Part shown: piece by piece, positions 10,916-20,316 of the stretch | Layout of the letters: the number at the start of each line of letters is the position of its first letter | Position numbering within the stretch: the stretch's first letter is position 1 | Assembly (NCBI RefSeq): GCF_017355525.1 | Contig: NZ_CP067395.1 | Span: forward strand, 2,294,001-2,358,000 | DNA from: Lysobacter enzymogenes | Lineage (GTDB): Bacteria; Pseudomonadota; Gammaproteobacteria; Xanthomonadales; Xanthomonadaceae | Reading direction: 5' to 3' | DNA length: 64,000 nucleotides | Notes under the pieces: model-generated | What the model saw: the letters and a program-made list of their open reading frames with translations, nothing else | What the model was told of the DNA's origin: nothing | The model's database searches: none | Made by a program: the position numbers and the translations under genes

Positions 10916-11261
10916 GGTCGATCTCCGGGGGAGCAGGGCAAAAATCCGCGCAAGCATGGGCAACGCAGATGACGCGCTGATGGCGGCGGGCCCGCCGCGG
11001 CGGCCGCGCGCGGCGCGGCTACGACCAATTGGCTAAGCCGCCGCGGCCCGCACGGACCGGCCGAAAACCCTTGTTTTGCGGCATGAACCGGCGATTTCGC
11101 GGCAGCGCGGCGTGCCCGCGGCCGGCCCTAACCCTAAGGTGCTATTGGCCCTCCCCGCCCCGCCGCCCACCATCGGCGCCGGGTGTGGGGACGCCCTTGC
11201 GCGCCATCGACGACGCGGCGCGCGCCGCCTACCCACCCCGATCTTCGCGACAGGAGCCGAT
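10916..11261. other. Divergent intergenic region, TonB receptor / MFS permease
   Basis: This 346-base region separates two divergent transport genes and has no credible ORF. It holds an 8-base palindrome, CCAATTGG, at 11025-11032 near its middle and AT-richer patches around 11065-11105. An operator is possible, but no factor can be named. Confidence 0.4.
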
Positions 11262-12590
11262 GTGAGCGCCATTACGTCCGACCCAGCCCCCGCCACGGCG
11301 CCCGTCATGACCCCGGGCCAGCGCCTGAAGTCGATCTTCTCCGGCTCCGTCGGCAATCTGGTCGAGTACTACGACTGGTACGTCTACAGCGCGTTCTCGC
11401 TGTACTTCGCCCATGTGTTCTTCCCGTCCGGCGACCGCATCTCGCAGGCGCTCAACGCCGGCGCGATCTTCGCCGTCGGTTTCCTGATGCGCCCGCTCGG
11501 CGGCTGGGTGTTCGGCCGCTACGCCGACCGCCACGGCCGCCGCGCCGCGCTGATGCTGTCGGTGCTGCTGATGTGCGCCGGCTCGCTGATCATCACCTTC
11601 ACTCCCGGCTACGACACCATCGGCGTGTTCGCGCCGGTGCTGCTGGTGCTGGCGCGGCTGATGCAGGGCCTCAGCGTCGGCGGCGAATACGGCAGCTCGG
11701 CGACGTATCTGAGCGAGATGTCCTCGCGCGAGAACCGCGGCTTCTGGTCGAGCTTCCTGTACGTGACCCTGATCCTGGGCCAGTTGCTGGCGCTGACGGT
11801 GCTGATCGTGCTGCAGCAGTTCGTGCTCAGCGAAGACCAGCTCAAGGCCTGGGGCTGGCGCATCCCGTTCGCGATCGGCGCGATCGCCGCGATCACCGCG
11901 CTGTACCTGCGCCGCAACATGCAGGAAACCGAGTCGTTCACCAAGCTCAAGAACAGCGATACGCCGGCCAAACGCGAAGGCTCGCTGAAGACGCTGATGC
12001 AGCACCCGCGCGCGGTGCTGACCGTGGTCGGCCTGACCATGGGCGGGACGCTGGCGTTCTACACCTACACCAACTACATGCTGAAGTTCCTCACCATCAG
12101 CACCGGCTTCGACAAGGAAACCGCCTCGCTGATCAACGCCGGCACCTTGTTCGTCTACATGCTGATGCAGCCGCTGGTCGGCGCGCTGTCCGACCGCATC
12201 GGCCGGCGCCCGATCCTGATCGCGTTCGGCGTGCTCGGCACCGTGCTGACCGTGCCGGTGATGCACTGGATCCGCGGCGCGCAGACGCCGATGGAAGCGT
12301 TCTGGCTGATCATGATCCTGCTCAGCGCGGTCAGCGGCTACACCGCGATCAACGCGGTGGTGAAGGCCGAACTGTTCCCGGTCGAGATCCGCGCGCTCGG
12401 CGTCGGCCTGCCGTACGCGCTGACCGTCGCCCTGTTCGGCGGCACCGCCGAGCCGGTGGCGCTGTGGTTCAAGAAGATCGGCATGGAAACCGGATTCTTC
12501 TGGTACGTCAGCGCCTGCATCCTGTGCTCGCTGCTGGTCTACGCGCTGATGCCCGACACCCGCAAGCATTCGGCGATCGACCGCGACTGA
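11262..12590 (+). CDS. kgtP: MFS metabolite:H+ symporter, alpha-ketoglutarate permease KgtP-like
   Basis: The 442-residue inner-membrane permease has about 12 membrane segments and the MHS-subfamily signatures NLVEYYDWYVYS near the N-terminus, GRYADRHGRR between helices 2 and 3, LMQGLSVGGEYGSSATYLSE, and GALSDRIGRRP in the second half. These are shared by KgtP, citrate and proline/betaine porters. The genomic setting beside DctA favours a dicarboxylate such as 2-oxoglutarate. The frame is open back to 11076, but GTG at 11262-11264 follows AGGAG by 5 bases and immediately precedes the cytoplasmic N-terminus. Substrate is inferred. Confidence 0.82.
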   Translation: MSAITSDPAPATAPVMTPGQRLKSIFSGSVGNLVEYYDWYVYSAFSLYFAHVFFPSGDRISQALNAGAIFAVGFLMRPLGGWVFGRYADRHGRRAALMLSVLLMCAGSLIITFTPGYDTIGVFAPVLLVLARLMQGLSVGGEYGSSATYLSEMSSRENRGFWSSFLYVTLILGQLLALTVLIVLQQFVLSEDQLKAWGWRIPFAIGAIAAITALYLRRNMQETESFTKLKNSDTPAKREGSLKTLMQHPRAVLTVVGLTMGGTLAFYTYTNYMLKFLTISTGFDKETASLINAGTLFVYMLMQPLVGALSDRIGRRPILIAFGVLGTVLTVPVMHWIRGAQTPMEAFWLIMILLSAVSGYTAINAVVKAELFPVEIRALGVGLPYALTVALFGGTAEPVALWFKKIGMETGFFWYVSACILCSLLVYALMPDTRKHSAIDRD

Positions 12591-12644
12591 GCCCGGTCGC
12601 GCGCATCCCCTTCCTTTCGCTCACTCCTCGCTCCGGTGCACTCC

Positions 12645-13973
12645 ATGAAAAAGTCCGGCTCGTACTTCTACCTCTGGGTGGTCGGCGCCATCATTCTCGG
12701 CGGCCTGATCGGGCATTTCTTCCCCGAGTTCGGAGTCAAGCTCAAGCCGCTCGGCGACGGTTTCATCGCGCTGATCAAGATGCTGATCGGCCCGATCATC
12801 TTCCTGACCGTGGTGCTCGGCATCGCCGGCGTCGCCGACGTCAAGAAGGTCGGACGCGTCGGGGTCAAGGCGATCCTGTACTTCGAAATCGTTTCGACCA
12901 TCGCCCTGGTGATCGGCCTGGTGGTGGTCAACACGCTCAAGCCGGGCGCCGGCTTCAACGCCGATCCGGCCAAGCTCGACCCGGCGCTGGTGGCCAAGGC
13001 CACCGACTACGCGCACAAGGCCGAGCAGCAGAGCACGGTCGACTTCCTGCTGCACATCATCCCCAAGACCTTCACCGACGCCTTCACCGGCGATGGCAGC
13101 CTGCTGCAGGTGCTGCTGCTGGCGGTGCTGTTCGGCTTCTCTTTGCTGCACATGGGCAAGACCGGCGAGAAGGTCATGGACCTGCTGGAGCCGCTGTCGA
13201 AGGCGTTCTTCGGGATCATGAGCATGATCATGAAGCTGGCTCCGATCGGCGCCGGCGCGGCGATGGCGTTCACCATCGGCGAATTCGGCGTCGGCGCGCT
13301 CGGCCCGCTGATGAAGCTGATGGGCAGCTTCTACCTGACCTGCGCGCTGTTCGTGCTGATCGTGCTCGGCCTGATCGCGCGCTTCACCGGCTTCAGCATC
13401 GTCCGCTTCATCTACTACATCCGCGACGAACTGCTGCTGGTGCTGGGCACCTCGTCGTCGGAATCGGCGCTGGTGCCGCTGATGCGCAAGCTCGAGCGGC
13501 TCGGCTGCTCCAAGCCGGTGGTCGGCCTGGTCGTGCCCAGCGGTTATTCGTTCAACCTCGACGGCACCAACATTTACCTGACGATGGCGGCGATCTTCGT
13601 CGCCCAGGCGCTCGGCGTGGAGCTGACCCTGACCCAGGAAATCACCTTGCTGGCGGTGGCGATGCTGACCTCGAAGGGCGCCTCGGGCGTCACCGGCGCC
13701 GGCTTCATCACCCTCGCCGCGACCCTGCACGTGGTCCCGGCGGTGCCGGTCGCGGGTCTGGCGCTGATCCTCGGCATCGACCGCTTCATGAGCGAAGCGC
13801 GCGCGCTGACCAACATCATCGGCAACGGCGTGGCCACGGTGGTGGTCGCGCGTTGGGAGAACGAGCTCGACCGCGAACAGCTCAACCGCGAGCTGCTGAA
13901 TCCGCCGAGCGCGACCGATCTCGACGTCGACCTGCCTTCCGACCATCACGGTCCGCTCGGCGAAAAGGCCTGA
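12645..13973 (+). CDS. dctA: C4-dicarboxylate:cation symporter DctA
   Basis: The 442-residue protein is a DAACS-family symporter for succinate, fumarate and malate. Signature stretches are the serine-rich hairpin [13 protein letters not shown] near residue 272, [15 protein letters not shown] (the NLDGT cation/substrate motif), [14 protein letters not shown] (second hairpin), and [20 protein letters not shown]. It lies 54 bases after the KgtP-like gene on the same strand and is likely cotranscribed. I prefer ATG at 12645; GTG at 12636 in frame is an alternative. The hybrid kinase downstream carries a DctB-type sensor, consistent with substrate-responsive control. Confidence 0.93.
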   Translation: MKKSGSYFYLWVVGAIILGGLIGHFFPEFGVKLKPLGDGFIALIKMLIGPIIFLTVVLGIAGVADVKKVGRVGVKAILYFEIVSTIALVIGLVVVNTLKPGAGFNADPAKLDPALVAKATDYAHKAEQQSTVDFLLHIIPKTFTDAFTGDGSLLQVLLLAVLFGFSLLHMGKTGEKVMDLLEPLSKAFFGIMSMIMKLAPIGAGAAMAFTIGEFGVGALGPLMKLMGSFYLTCALFVLIVLGLIARFTGFSIVRFIYYIRDELLLVLGTSSSESALVPLMRKLERLGCSKPVVGLVVPSGYSFNLDGTNIYLTMAAIFVAQALGVELTLTQEITLLAVAMLTSKGASGVTGAGFITLAATLHVVPAVPVAGLALILGIDRFMSEARALTNIIGNGVATVVVARWENELDREQLNRELLNPPSATDLDVDLPSDHHGPLGEKA

Positions 13974-14037
13974 GCCGTCGCGCACCAGAGGTTTCGAACG
14001 AGCCGCTGCGACTGATCCGCTTCAACTGATCCATTGA

Positions 14038-14056
14038 GGCGGCCCCTCGGGCCGCC
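14038..14056 (+). terminator. Possible hairpin after dctA
   Basis: An 8-bp GC-only stem (GGCGGCCC/GGGCCGCC) with a 3-base loop lies about 65 bases past the dctA stop. No T-run follows, so it may be a pause or processing site rather than a true intrinsic terminator. Confidence 0.35.
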
Positions 14057-14144
14057 AGCCGACCCTTCCCTCGGCCGGACGCCACGCGCGCCCGGCACGG
14101 AGCCCTGCTGCCAGGACGGCGCCGACGAACCTGGAGCCCCAACC

Positions 14145-15356
14145 ATGCGCAACGCCCGCTTCGCCTTCTCCGCCTTCGCCGCCTCCCCGCTCGCCCTCGC
14201 CCTGTACGCGCTGTCGCCGGCCGCGGCCGCCGCCAGCTTCGACGACTGGCCGACCAAGTACGCCTTCGCCGACGGCACCGAAATTTCCGCGACCGCCAAC
14301 TGGGCCTACGACGTGGTCGACTTCGACGGCGACGGCTACGGCACCGCCGCGACCCGGCTCAAGGACGACGGCCATTACCGCCGCCGCGAGTTCGGCGTGA
14401 ATCTCAAGAAGAAGGACGTCTACGACTTCACCGCGGTGTTCGACTTCGAATCCAAGCTGTGGCTCGACGTGGCGCTGCGCATGGAAACCAAGGCCTGGTT
14501 CGGCGCCGACTACGGCAAGGTCCGGGTCGGTTACTTCAAGACGCCGGTCAGCATGGAGAGCGTCGCCGCTTCGCGCACCGCCAGCATGATGGAACTGTCC
14601 GCCGCCTCGCAGGCGATCTTCGAAGGCCGCCGCACCGGCGTGGAGTGGTCGATCGAACGGCCGCGCTATGCGTTGAACGCAGGCTACTTCTTCGGCCACG
14701 ACCTGCAGGGCGACAACCCCGGCACCACCGCCGCCGGGCGCGCGGTGTGGACGCCGGTCAAGGACAAGGACCGCGTGCTGCACCTGGGCCTGACCGGCTC
14801 GGTCGAGAATCCGCACGGCTTCCGCGACGGCCGCGGCGCCTACTTCGGCCCGGCCGCGCGCTTCCGCGCGCGTCCGCTCAACGGCCTGACCGGCGTGCGC
14901 CTGGTCGATTCGGGCAGCCTGCGCGAGACCGACAAGATCGTGCGCAACGGCCTGGAAGCGCTGTGGATCGACGGCCCGTGGTCGGTCCAGGCCGAATACC
15001 TGCGCGCCACCGCCGAACGCGACAACGGCCAGCGCGATTTCACCGCCGCCGGCTACTACGTCACCGGCAGTTGGGTCGTCACCGGCGAAACCCGCCCGTA
15101 CAGCGGCAACAACGTCGCCAACATCAAGCCCGCGCACGGCTACGGCGCGGTCGAACTGCTGGCGCGCTACGGCCAGCTCGACCTCGACGACGGCGGCATC
15201 GCCGGCGGCAAGCAGCGCGACTGGACCGTCGGCGCGAACTGGTACCTCACCACCCACTTCAAGTTCCAGGCGAACTATGCGCATGTGAAGGCGGACAAGG
15301 GGCTGTTGGCGGCGGATCCGGATCTGGTCGAGGTGCGGGCGCAGGTGCAGTTTTGA
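14145..15356 (+). CDS. OprO/OprP-family outer-membrane porin
   Basis: The 403-residue protein begins with a signal peptide (MRNARFAFSAFAASPLALAL...SPAAAAA) and continues as an all-beta porin. Family signatures include LKKKDVYDFTAVFDFESK, VRVGYFKTPVSMESVAASR, SQAIFEGRRTGVEW, and a terminal strand ending in QVQF. Members of this family pass anions such as phosphate or pyrophosphate, but many xanthomonad paralogues have unknown substrates. Here it follows DctA and precedes a DctB-type sensor kinase, so outer-membrane entry of dicarboxylates is a reasonable inference. The start is ATG at 14145 after CTGGAG. Confidence 0.87.
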   Translation: MRNARFAFSAFAASPLALALYALSPAAAAASFDDWPTKYAFADGTEISATANWAYDVVDFDGDGYGTAATRLKDDGHYRRREFGVNLKKKDVYDFTAVFDFESKLWLDVALRMETKAWFGADYGKVRVGYFKTPVSMESVAASRTASMMELSAASQAIFEGRRTGVEWSIERPRYALNAGYFFGHDLQGDNPGTTAAGRAVWTPVKDKDRVLHLGLTGSVENPHGFRDGRGAYFGPAARFRARPLNGLTGVRLVDSGSLRETDKIVRNGLEALWIDGPWSVQAEYLRATAERDNGQRDFTAAGYYVTGSWVVTGETRPYSGNNVANIKPAHGYGAVELLARYGQLDLDDGGIAGGKQRDWTVGANWYLTTHFKFQANYAHVKADKGLLAADPDLVEVRAQVQF

Positions 15357-15360
15357 GTGG

Positions 15361-15537
15361 AGCGGGGTTGGGGGTTGGGGAACTGGAGAAGCGTCTGGAG
15401 TGCCGAAGCGCGGCGCGCATCACGATCATCGCGATCGGCGCTCGTTCGCTTGACCGCCATCTCACCCCAGTCCCGCTAGTCTCCCCAAACCCCCGCGCCT
15501 CCCCAGTTCCCCAACCCCTAACCCCCAAATCCCGCTT
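15361..15537. repeat. G-rich inverted-repeat element (copy A)
   Basis: The left arm at 15361-15388 contains GGGGTTGGGGAACTGG. The right arm at 15500-15536 reads, on the opposite strand, GGGGTTAGGGGTTGGGGAACTGG-like sequence, making a long imperfect palindrome around about 110 bases. It fills the gap between the porin and kinase genes. Related elements lie at 53425-53568 and 61471-61552. Confidence 0.7.
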
Positions 15538-15546
15538 CAACGCCCC

Positions 15547-18216
15547 ATGCATCCCCCCCGCCGCCAACTGCAAACCGCCGCCTGGATCGCCCTGATCCTG
15601 GCCGGCATGCTACTGTCGGCGCTGGTCGCGGGACGCATCGCCTATTCGCAGGCGCTGCAACGTCAGGCCGGCGAGGCCAGCGCGCTGTTGGCGCAGCGCG
15701 CGCAGGTGATCGAGCAGCACATCGACCGCTACCGGATCATGCCGGCGGTGCTGTCGCTGGACCCGCAACTGCGCGCGACCCTCGCCAATCCCGGCGACAC
15801 CGTGCAGCGCCAGCGCGCCAACGAGCGGCTGGTCCAGCTCAACTTCGCCAACCGCACCAGCACCCTGACCCTGATCGACCGCAACGGCACCGGGCTGGCC
15901 GCCAGCAACTGGGACCAGCCCAACAGCAACGTCGGCTATTCCTACGCGTTCCGCCCCTACTTCCAGCTGGCGATGGCGGCCGGCGCCGGCGAGTTCTACG
16001 CGATCGGCGTCACCACCGGCGTGCCCGGCCATTTCATCGCCCGCGCGGTGCGCGACGAACGCGGCGGCGCGATCGGCGCGGTCGCGGTCAAGGTCGAACT
16101 CGAAGACATCCGCTCGGACTGGAGCGAACGCGGCGACCTGGTCCTGCTCAGCGACAACCACGGCGTGGTGTTCCTGTCGGCGCAGCCGCTGTGGCGCTAC
16201 CGCATGCTGCATCCGCTGTCGCCGGCGTGGCAGCGCGAGCTGCGCGACACCCGCCAGTACCAGAGCCAGCGCCTGCGCCCGGTCGCGTTCGACGTGCAGC
16301 GCGAAGTCGCCGGCGGCGCGCGCGTGGTGCGTCTGCGCGAGCCGCGCCTGCGCGAACCGATGCTGTGGCAGTCGCTGCATCTGGCGCGCGAGGACTGGAC
16401 CTTGCACCTGCTGCGCGACGTCACCCCGAGCATCCGCACCGCCTGGATCGCGCGCGCGGTCGCCGCCGGCGCGTGGCTGCTCGCGGTCGCGGTGGCGCTG
16501 CTGCTGATCCAGCGCGGCCGCATCGCCGCGCTGCGCCTGCGCAGCCGGCAAGAGCTGGAGAAGATGGTCGAACACCACGCCGAAGCGCTGCGCAACGCGC
16601 AGGACGGGCTGGTGCACGCGGCGCGGCAGGCGAGCATGGGCGAAGGGCAGAGCCTCGAACATCTGCCCCAAGGCGTCAGCGTGGTGGATTCGCAGCTGCG
16701 CTTGGTCGCCTGGAACCAGCGCTACGGCGAGTTGTTCCGATATCCACCGGAGCTGTTGCAGGTCGGCCGGCCGATCGAAGACCTGATCCGCTTCAACGCC
16801 AAGCGCGGCCTGCTCGGCGCCGACCCGGAAGACGCGATCAAGCGCCGCCTCGACCATCTGCTGCGCGGCCAGCCGTACCTGCACGAACGCGAGCGGCCCG
16901 ACGGCACGGTGATCGAGATCCGCGGCAACCCGATGCCCGACGGCGGCTTCGTCACCAGCTACGCCGACATCACCGCGTACAAACAGGCCGCGCGCGACCT
17001 GCGCACGCTGGCCGACAGCCTGGAGCGCGGGATCGAGCAGCGCACCAGCGACCTGCAAGCCGCCAAGGGCGAGGCCGAGCGCGCGAATCGCTCCAAGACC
17101 CGCTTCGTCGCCGCCGCGGTGCACGACCTGCTGCAACCGCTCAACGCCGCGCGCATGTACCTGTCGTCGCTGCGCCGGCGCGTCGACGACAACGAAGGGC
17201 GCGAGCTGGCCGATCACATCGAGGCGGCGCTGGCGGCGCAGGACGACATCCTGTCGAGCCTGCTCGACATCTCGCGCCTGGAATCGGGCGCGCTGGAAGT
17301 GCGGCGCGCGGCGCTGCCGCTGGCGCGGGTGTTCGCCGCGATCGACAGCCAGTTCCGCATCCTCGCCCAGGCGCGCGGGCTGCGCCTGCACGTGATCGCG
17401 ACCCGCGCGGTGGTCGACAGCGACGAGGTGCTGCTGCGGCGGATCGTGCAGAACTTCGTTTCCAACGCGATGCAGTTCGCGCCGCGCGAGGGCCGCATCG
17501 TGCTCGGCGCGCGGCGCTTGCGCGACGGCGTGCGGATCGAGGTGTGGGACAGCGGTCCGGGCATTCCCGAGAACAAGCGCGAACTGATCTTCGAAGAATT
17601 CCAGCGCCTGGACACCGGCATCGACGCGCCGCAGCGCGGCGCCGGCCTGGGCCTGGCGATCGTGCGGCGGGTGGCGCGCCTGCTCGGCCATCGCGTCGCG
17701 GTGCGCTCGTGGCCGGGGCACGGCAGCGTGTTTTCGGTCGAGTTGCCGTATGCGACTGCGACGCCCGCGACGGCCGAACCGGCGCCGTCCGCGCCGCCGG
17801 CGGCGAGCCGCGCGAGCGCGACCGCCGATCCGGATTCGCCGCTGCGCGGCCGCAGCGTGTGGGTCATCGACGACGACCTGCATTCGCGCCAGGCCGCGCT
17901 GCACCTGCTCGGCGACTGGGGCTGCCAGGCCGACGGCGCCGCCAGTGCGGCCGAAGCGCTGACCCGCGCCGATGCGCAGGCGCCGCCGGATTTGCTGCTG
18001 CTGGATTACCGCCTCGGCGAAAGCACCGGCTTCGAGCTCGGCACGCAGCTGGAAGCGAAGTGGAAACGGCTGCCGCCGGTGGTGCTGATGTCGGCCGACG
18101 CCGACCCGACCCTGCGGCCGCGCGCGGCCGAACGCGACTGGCATTTCCTGCCCAAGCCGCTGAAACCGGCGGCGCTGCGCGCGCTGGCGTCGCGGTTGTT
18201 GGCGCATGGCGAATGA
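15547..18216 (+). CDS. Hybrid sensor histidine kinase / response regulator with DctB-type sensor and PAS domain
   Basis: The 889-residue membrane kinase has TM1 (about 11-32), a periplasmic DctB-like double-PAS sensor (about 33-295, with FRPYFQLAM, ATGVTTG-type sequence and VLLSDNHGVVFLSAQPLWRY), and TM2 (about 299-321). A short helix reads AQDGLVHAARQASMGE (351-366), then comes a PAS domain (about 370-480). The HisKA H-box has His526 in VHDLLQPLNAARMYL, followed by an HATPase (NFVSNA, DSGPGIPENK, GAGLGLAI at 698-705). A C-terminal receiver has Asp775-777, phospho-acceptor Asp820 and Lys870. The sensor matches C4-dicarboxylate sensors, but the kinase core is of the NahK/ErcS' hybrid type rather than NtrB-like. 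Likely output partner is the LuxR-type regulator at 18423-19097. Confidence 0.88.
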   Translation: MHPPRRQLQTAAWIALILAGMLLSALVAGRIAYSQALQRQAGEASALLAQRAQVIEQHIDRYRIMPAVLSLDPQLRATLANPGDTVQRQRANERLVQLNFANRTSTLTLIDRNGTGLAASNWDQPNSNVGYSYAFRPYFQLAMAAGAGEFYAIGVTTGVPGHFIARAVRDERGGAIGAVAVKVELEDIRSDWSERGDLVLLSDNHGVVFLSAQPLWRYRMLHPLSPAWQRELRDTRQYQSQRLRPVAFDVQREVAGGARVVRLREPRLREPMLWQSLHLAREDWTLHLLRDVTPSIRTAWIARAVAAGAWLLAVAVALLLIQRGRIAALRLRSRQELEKMVEHHAEALRNAQDGLVHAARQASMGEGQSLEHLPQGVSVVDSQLRLVAWNQRYGELFRYPPELLQVGRPIEDLIRFNAKRGLLGADPEDAIKRRLDHLLRGQPYLHERERPDGTVIEIRGNPMPDGGFVTSYADITAYKQAARDLRTLADSLERGIEQRTSDLQAAKGEAERANRSKTRFVAAAVHDLLQPLNAARMYLSSLRRRVDDNEGRELADHIEAALAAQDDILSSLLDISRLESGALEVRRAALPLARVFAAIDSQFRILAQARGLRLHVIATRAVVDSDEVLLRRIVQNFVSNAMQFAPREGRIVLGARRLRDGVRIEVWDSGPGIPENKRELIFEEFQRLDTGIDAPQRGAGLGLAIVRRVARLLGHRVAVRSWPGHGSVFSVELPYATATPATAEPAPSAPPAASRASATADPDSPLRGRSVWVIDDDLHSRQAALHLLGDWGCQADGAASAAEALTRADAQAPPDLLLLDYRLGESTGFELGTQLEAKWKRLPPVVLMSADADPTLRPRAAERDWHFLPKPLKPAALRALASRLLAHGE

Positions 18217-18247
18217 GGCGGGGTTGCGGCGCGATCTGAGGCTGCGC

Positions 18248-18387
18248 GGTCGCGGCTTGCGCCGCTCCTACAGTCGCTGCGTTGGGGCGGCGCGGTGGGT
18301 GCGTTGACGCGGTCGCGGCTTGCGCCGCTCCTACAGGGGGTTCGATGCCGCGGCGTGGCGACTGTAGGAGCGGCGCGAGCCGCGACC
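18248..18387. repeat. Cluster of three REP-like units
   Basis: Units lie at 18248-18273 (minus), 18311-18336 (minus) and 18362-18387 (plus), each built on the palindromic core GGAGCGGCGCGAGCCGCG with one-base variants. They fill the space between the kinase gene and the convergent LuxR-type gene. Units two and three are in inverted orientation and could form a larger hairpin. Confidence 0.85.
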
Positions 18388-18422
18388 GCGCCAACGCAAC
18401 GACGACGCAGGCATCGACGCCG

Positions 18423-19097
18423 CTACGCCAATCCGCCGACGCCGTCGTGCAGATCGCCGCCTTCGTCGTCCAACGCCAGCCCCTTCACCAACACCGCCGC
18501 CTGCGTGCGCGAATGGCAGCCGAGCTTGCGCAGGATCGCGGTGACATGGATCTTCACCGTGTTCTCCGCCAGCGACAGTTCGTAAGCGATCTGCTTGTTG
18601 AGCAACCCATCGGCCAGACGCAGCAACACCCGCATCTGCTGCGGCGTCAGCTGCGCCAGCCGGTCGGCCAGTTGCGCGTCGCCTTCGTCGCGTTCGGCCT
18701 GCTGCGGGGGGAACCATACGTTGCCGGCGAGCACCGCGCCGAGCGCTTCGCCGAGCACCGCCGCCGGCGCCGACTTGGGCACGAAGCCGGACGCGCCGAA
18801 CTGCTGCGCGCGGCGGATCGTGCGCGGGTGTTCGTTGGAGGAGATGATCACCACCGGCAACTCGGGCCGCTCGCCGCGCGCGTACACCAGCGAGGAGAAG
18901 CCCATCGCGCCGGGCATCATCAGGTCGAGCATGGCCAGGTCGAACGCGTCGCTGCCGATCGCGGCTTCCAACGCGCTTTGGCTGGCGACTTCGACCACGT
19001 GCGCGTCCGGCGCGATCTCGCCCAACGCATAACGCAGCGCCGCCCGGAACATCGGGTGGTCGTCGGCGATCAGGATGCGCAAGGCGGGGTCGGCCAT
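18423..19097 (-). CDS. LuxR/NarL-family response regulator
   Basis: The 224-residue protein has an N-terminal receiver (acidic pair Asp12-Asp13, phospho-acceptor Asp58 in DLAMLDLMMPG, Lys108 in GFVPKSA). A C-terminal LuxR-type HTH spans about 149-192 (LTPQQMRVLLRLADGLLNKQIA, then ENTVKIHVTAILRKLG). It converges on the hybrid kinase gene and is its most likely phosphotransfer target, in the manner of NahK/ErcS'-ErbR systems. A sigma54-type DctD is not present. It probably controls the transporter and porin genes upstream of the kinase; that is inference. Confidence 0.88.
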   Translation of the reverse strand: MADPALRILIADDHPMFRAALRYALGEIAPDAHVVEVASQSALEAAIGSDAFDLAMLDLMMPGAMGFSSLVYARGERPELPVVIISSNEHPRTIRRAQQFGASGFVPKSAPAAVLGEALGAVLAGNVWFPPQQAERDEGDAQLADRLAQLTPQQMRVLLRLADGLLNKQIAYELSLAENTVKIHVTAILRKLGCHSRTQAAVLVKGLALDDEGGDLHDGVGGLA

Positions 19098-19201
19098 GAG
19101 GGGTCCCTGTGGAAAGCGGGTCCGATCCTACACGCTCCGCCGCGGGCCGGGGCGGCGGCTGCGCGGGCGGGCGGCCCTCGCCGCGCAACCCGCGGCACCG
19201 C

Positions 19202-19233
19202 AAAAACGAACGGGGCGGCCGAAGCCGCCCCGT
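19202..19233 (-). terminator. Intrinsic terminator after mdh
   Basis: Reading leftward from mdh, an 11-bp stem (AACGGGGCGGC/GCCGCCCCGTT) with a TTCG loop at 19209-19233 is followed by CGTTTTTG. It lies 25 bases past the mdh stop. Confidence 0.85.
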
Positions 19234-19257
19234 TCATGCATCGCTGGCGCGAGCCGC

Positions 19258-20244
19258 TCAGCCCAGCAGGTGGGCGACGCCGGCGCGCTCTTCTTCGAGC
19301 TCGGCCAGGGTCTTGTCCATCGCCTTACGGCTGAACTCGTCGACGTCCAGGCCTTCCACGCGGGTGTATTCGCCGTTCGCGGTGATCACCGGCACGCCGT
19401 ACATCACGCCTTCGGGAATGCCGTAGCTGCCGTCGGACGGCACGCCCATCGTCACCCACTTGCCGTCGCTGCCGAGCACCCAGTCGCGGATGTGGTCGAT
19501 CGCGGCGTTGGCGGCCGAAGCGGCCGAGGACAGGCCGCGCGCTTCGATGATCGCCGCGCCGCGCTTGCCGACCTGCGGGATGAAGGTGTTGGCGTTCCAG
19601 TCGGCGTCGTTGATCTTGTCCTTCAACGAAGCGCCGCCGGCCTTGGCGAAGCGGTAGTCCGGATACATGGTCGGGCTGTGGTTGCCCCACACGATCAGGT
19701 TCTCGATGTCGCCCACGGCCACGCCGGCCTTGGCGGCGAGCTGGCTCAGCGCGCGGTTGTGGTCCAGGCGCAGCATCGCGGTGAAGTTCTTCGCCGGCAG
19801 GTCCGGCGCCGACTTCATCGCGATGTAGGCGTTGGTGTTGGCCGGGTTGCCGACCACCAGCACCTTGACGTTGCGCGAGGCGACCTTGTTCAGCGCGGCG
19901 CCCTGGGCGGTGAAGATCTTGGCGTTCTCCAGCAGCAGGTCCTTGCGCTCCATGCCCGGGCCGCGCGGACGCGCGCCGACCAGCAGGGCGATGTCGGCGT
20001 CCTTGAACGCGACTTCCGCGTCGTCGGTGCCGACGATGCCGGCCAGCAGCGGGAACGCGCAGTCTTCCAGTTCCATGATCACGCCCTTGAGCGCGGCCTG
20101 GGCCTTCTCCAGCGGCAGTTCCAGCAGCTGCAGGATCACCGGCTGGTCCTTGCCGAGCATTTCGCCGGAGGCGATGCGGAACAGCAGCGAGTAGCCGATC
20201 TGGCCGGCTGCGCCGGTGACGGCAACGCGGACGGGAGTCTTCAT
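19258..20244 (-). CDS. mdh: Malate dehydrogenase
   Basis: The 328-residue NAD-dependent enzyme interconverts malate and oxaloacetate in the TCA cycle. It opens with the Rossmann stretch [23 protein letters not shown]. It has the [17 protein letters not shown] active-site loop with the substrate-binding arginines, [15 protein letters not shown], the catalytic histidine region [15 protein letters not shown], and the C-terminal [16 protein letters not shown] segment. Length and motifs fit the cytosolic-type bacterial MDH. It lies 72 bases after the glutaredoxin-like gene on the same strand, with an intrinsic terminator downstream. Confidence 0.96.
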   Translation of the reverse strand: MKTPVRVAVTGAAGQIGYSLLFRIASGEMLGKDQPVILQLLELPLEKAQAALKGVIMELEDCAFPLLAGIVGTDDAEVAFKDADIALLVGARPRGPGMERKDLLLENAKIFTAQGAALNKVASRNVKVLVVGNPANTNAYIAMKSAPDLPAKNFTAMLRLDHNRALSQLAAKAGVAVGDIENLIVWGNHSPTMYPDYRFAKAGGASLKDKINDADWNANTFIPQVGKRGAAIIEARGLSSAASAANAAIDHIRDWVLGSDGKWVTMGVPSDGSYGIPEGVMYGVPVITANGEYTRVEGLDVDEFSRKAMDKTLAELEEERAGVAHLLG

Positions 20245-20316
20245 CGAGGTGTTTCCTTCGCTAGTGAACGTTGGGGCGGGCGCGGGCCCGCGAGTAGGTA
20301 AACAGGACGCGCGCGG

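Noticed and set aside
13974..14144. In-frame N-terminal extension of the porin from 14034
   Set aside because: The residues before the ATG at 14145 are not signal-like, while the ATG at 14145 follows a ribosome site and begins a clear signal peptide.
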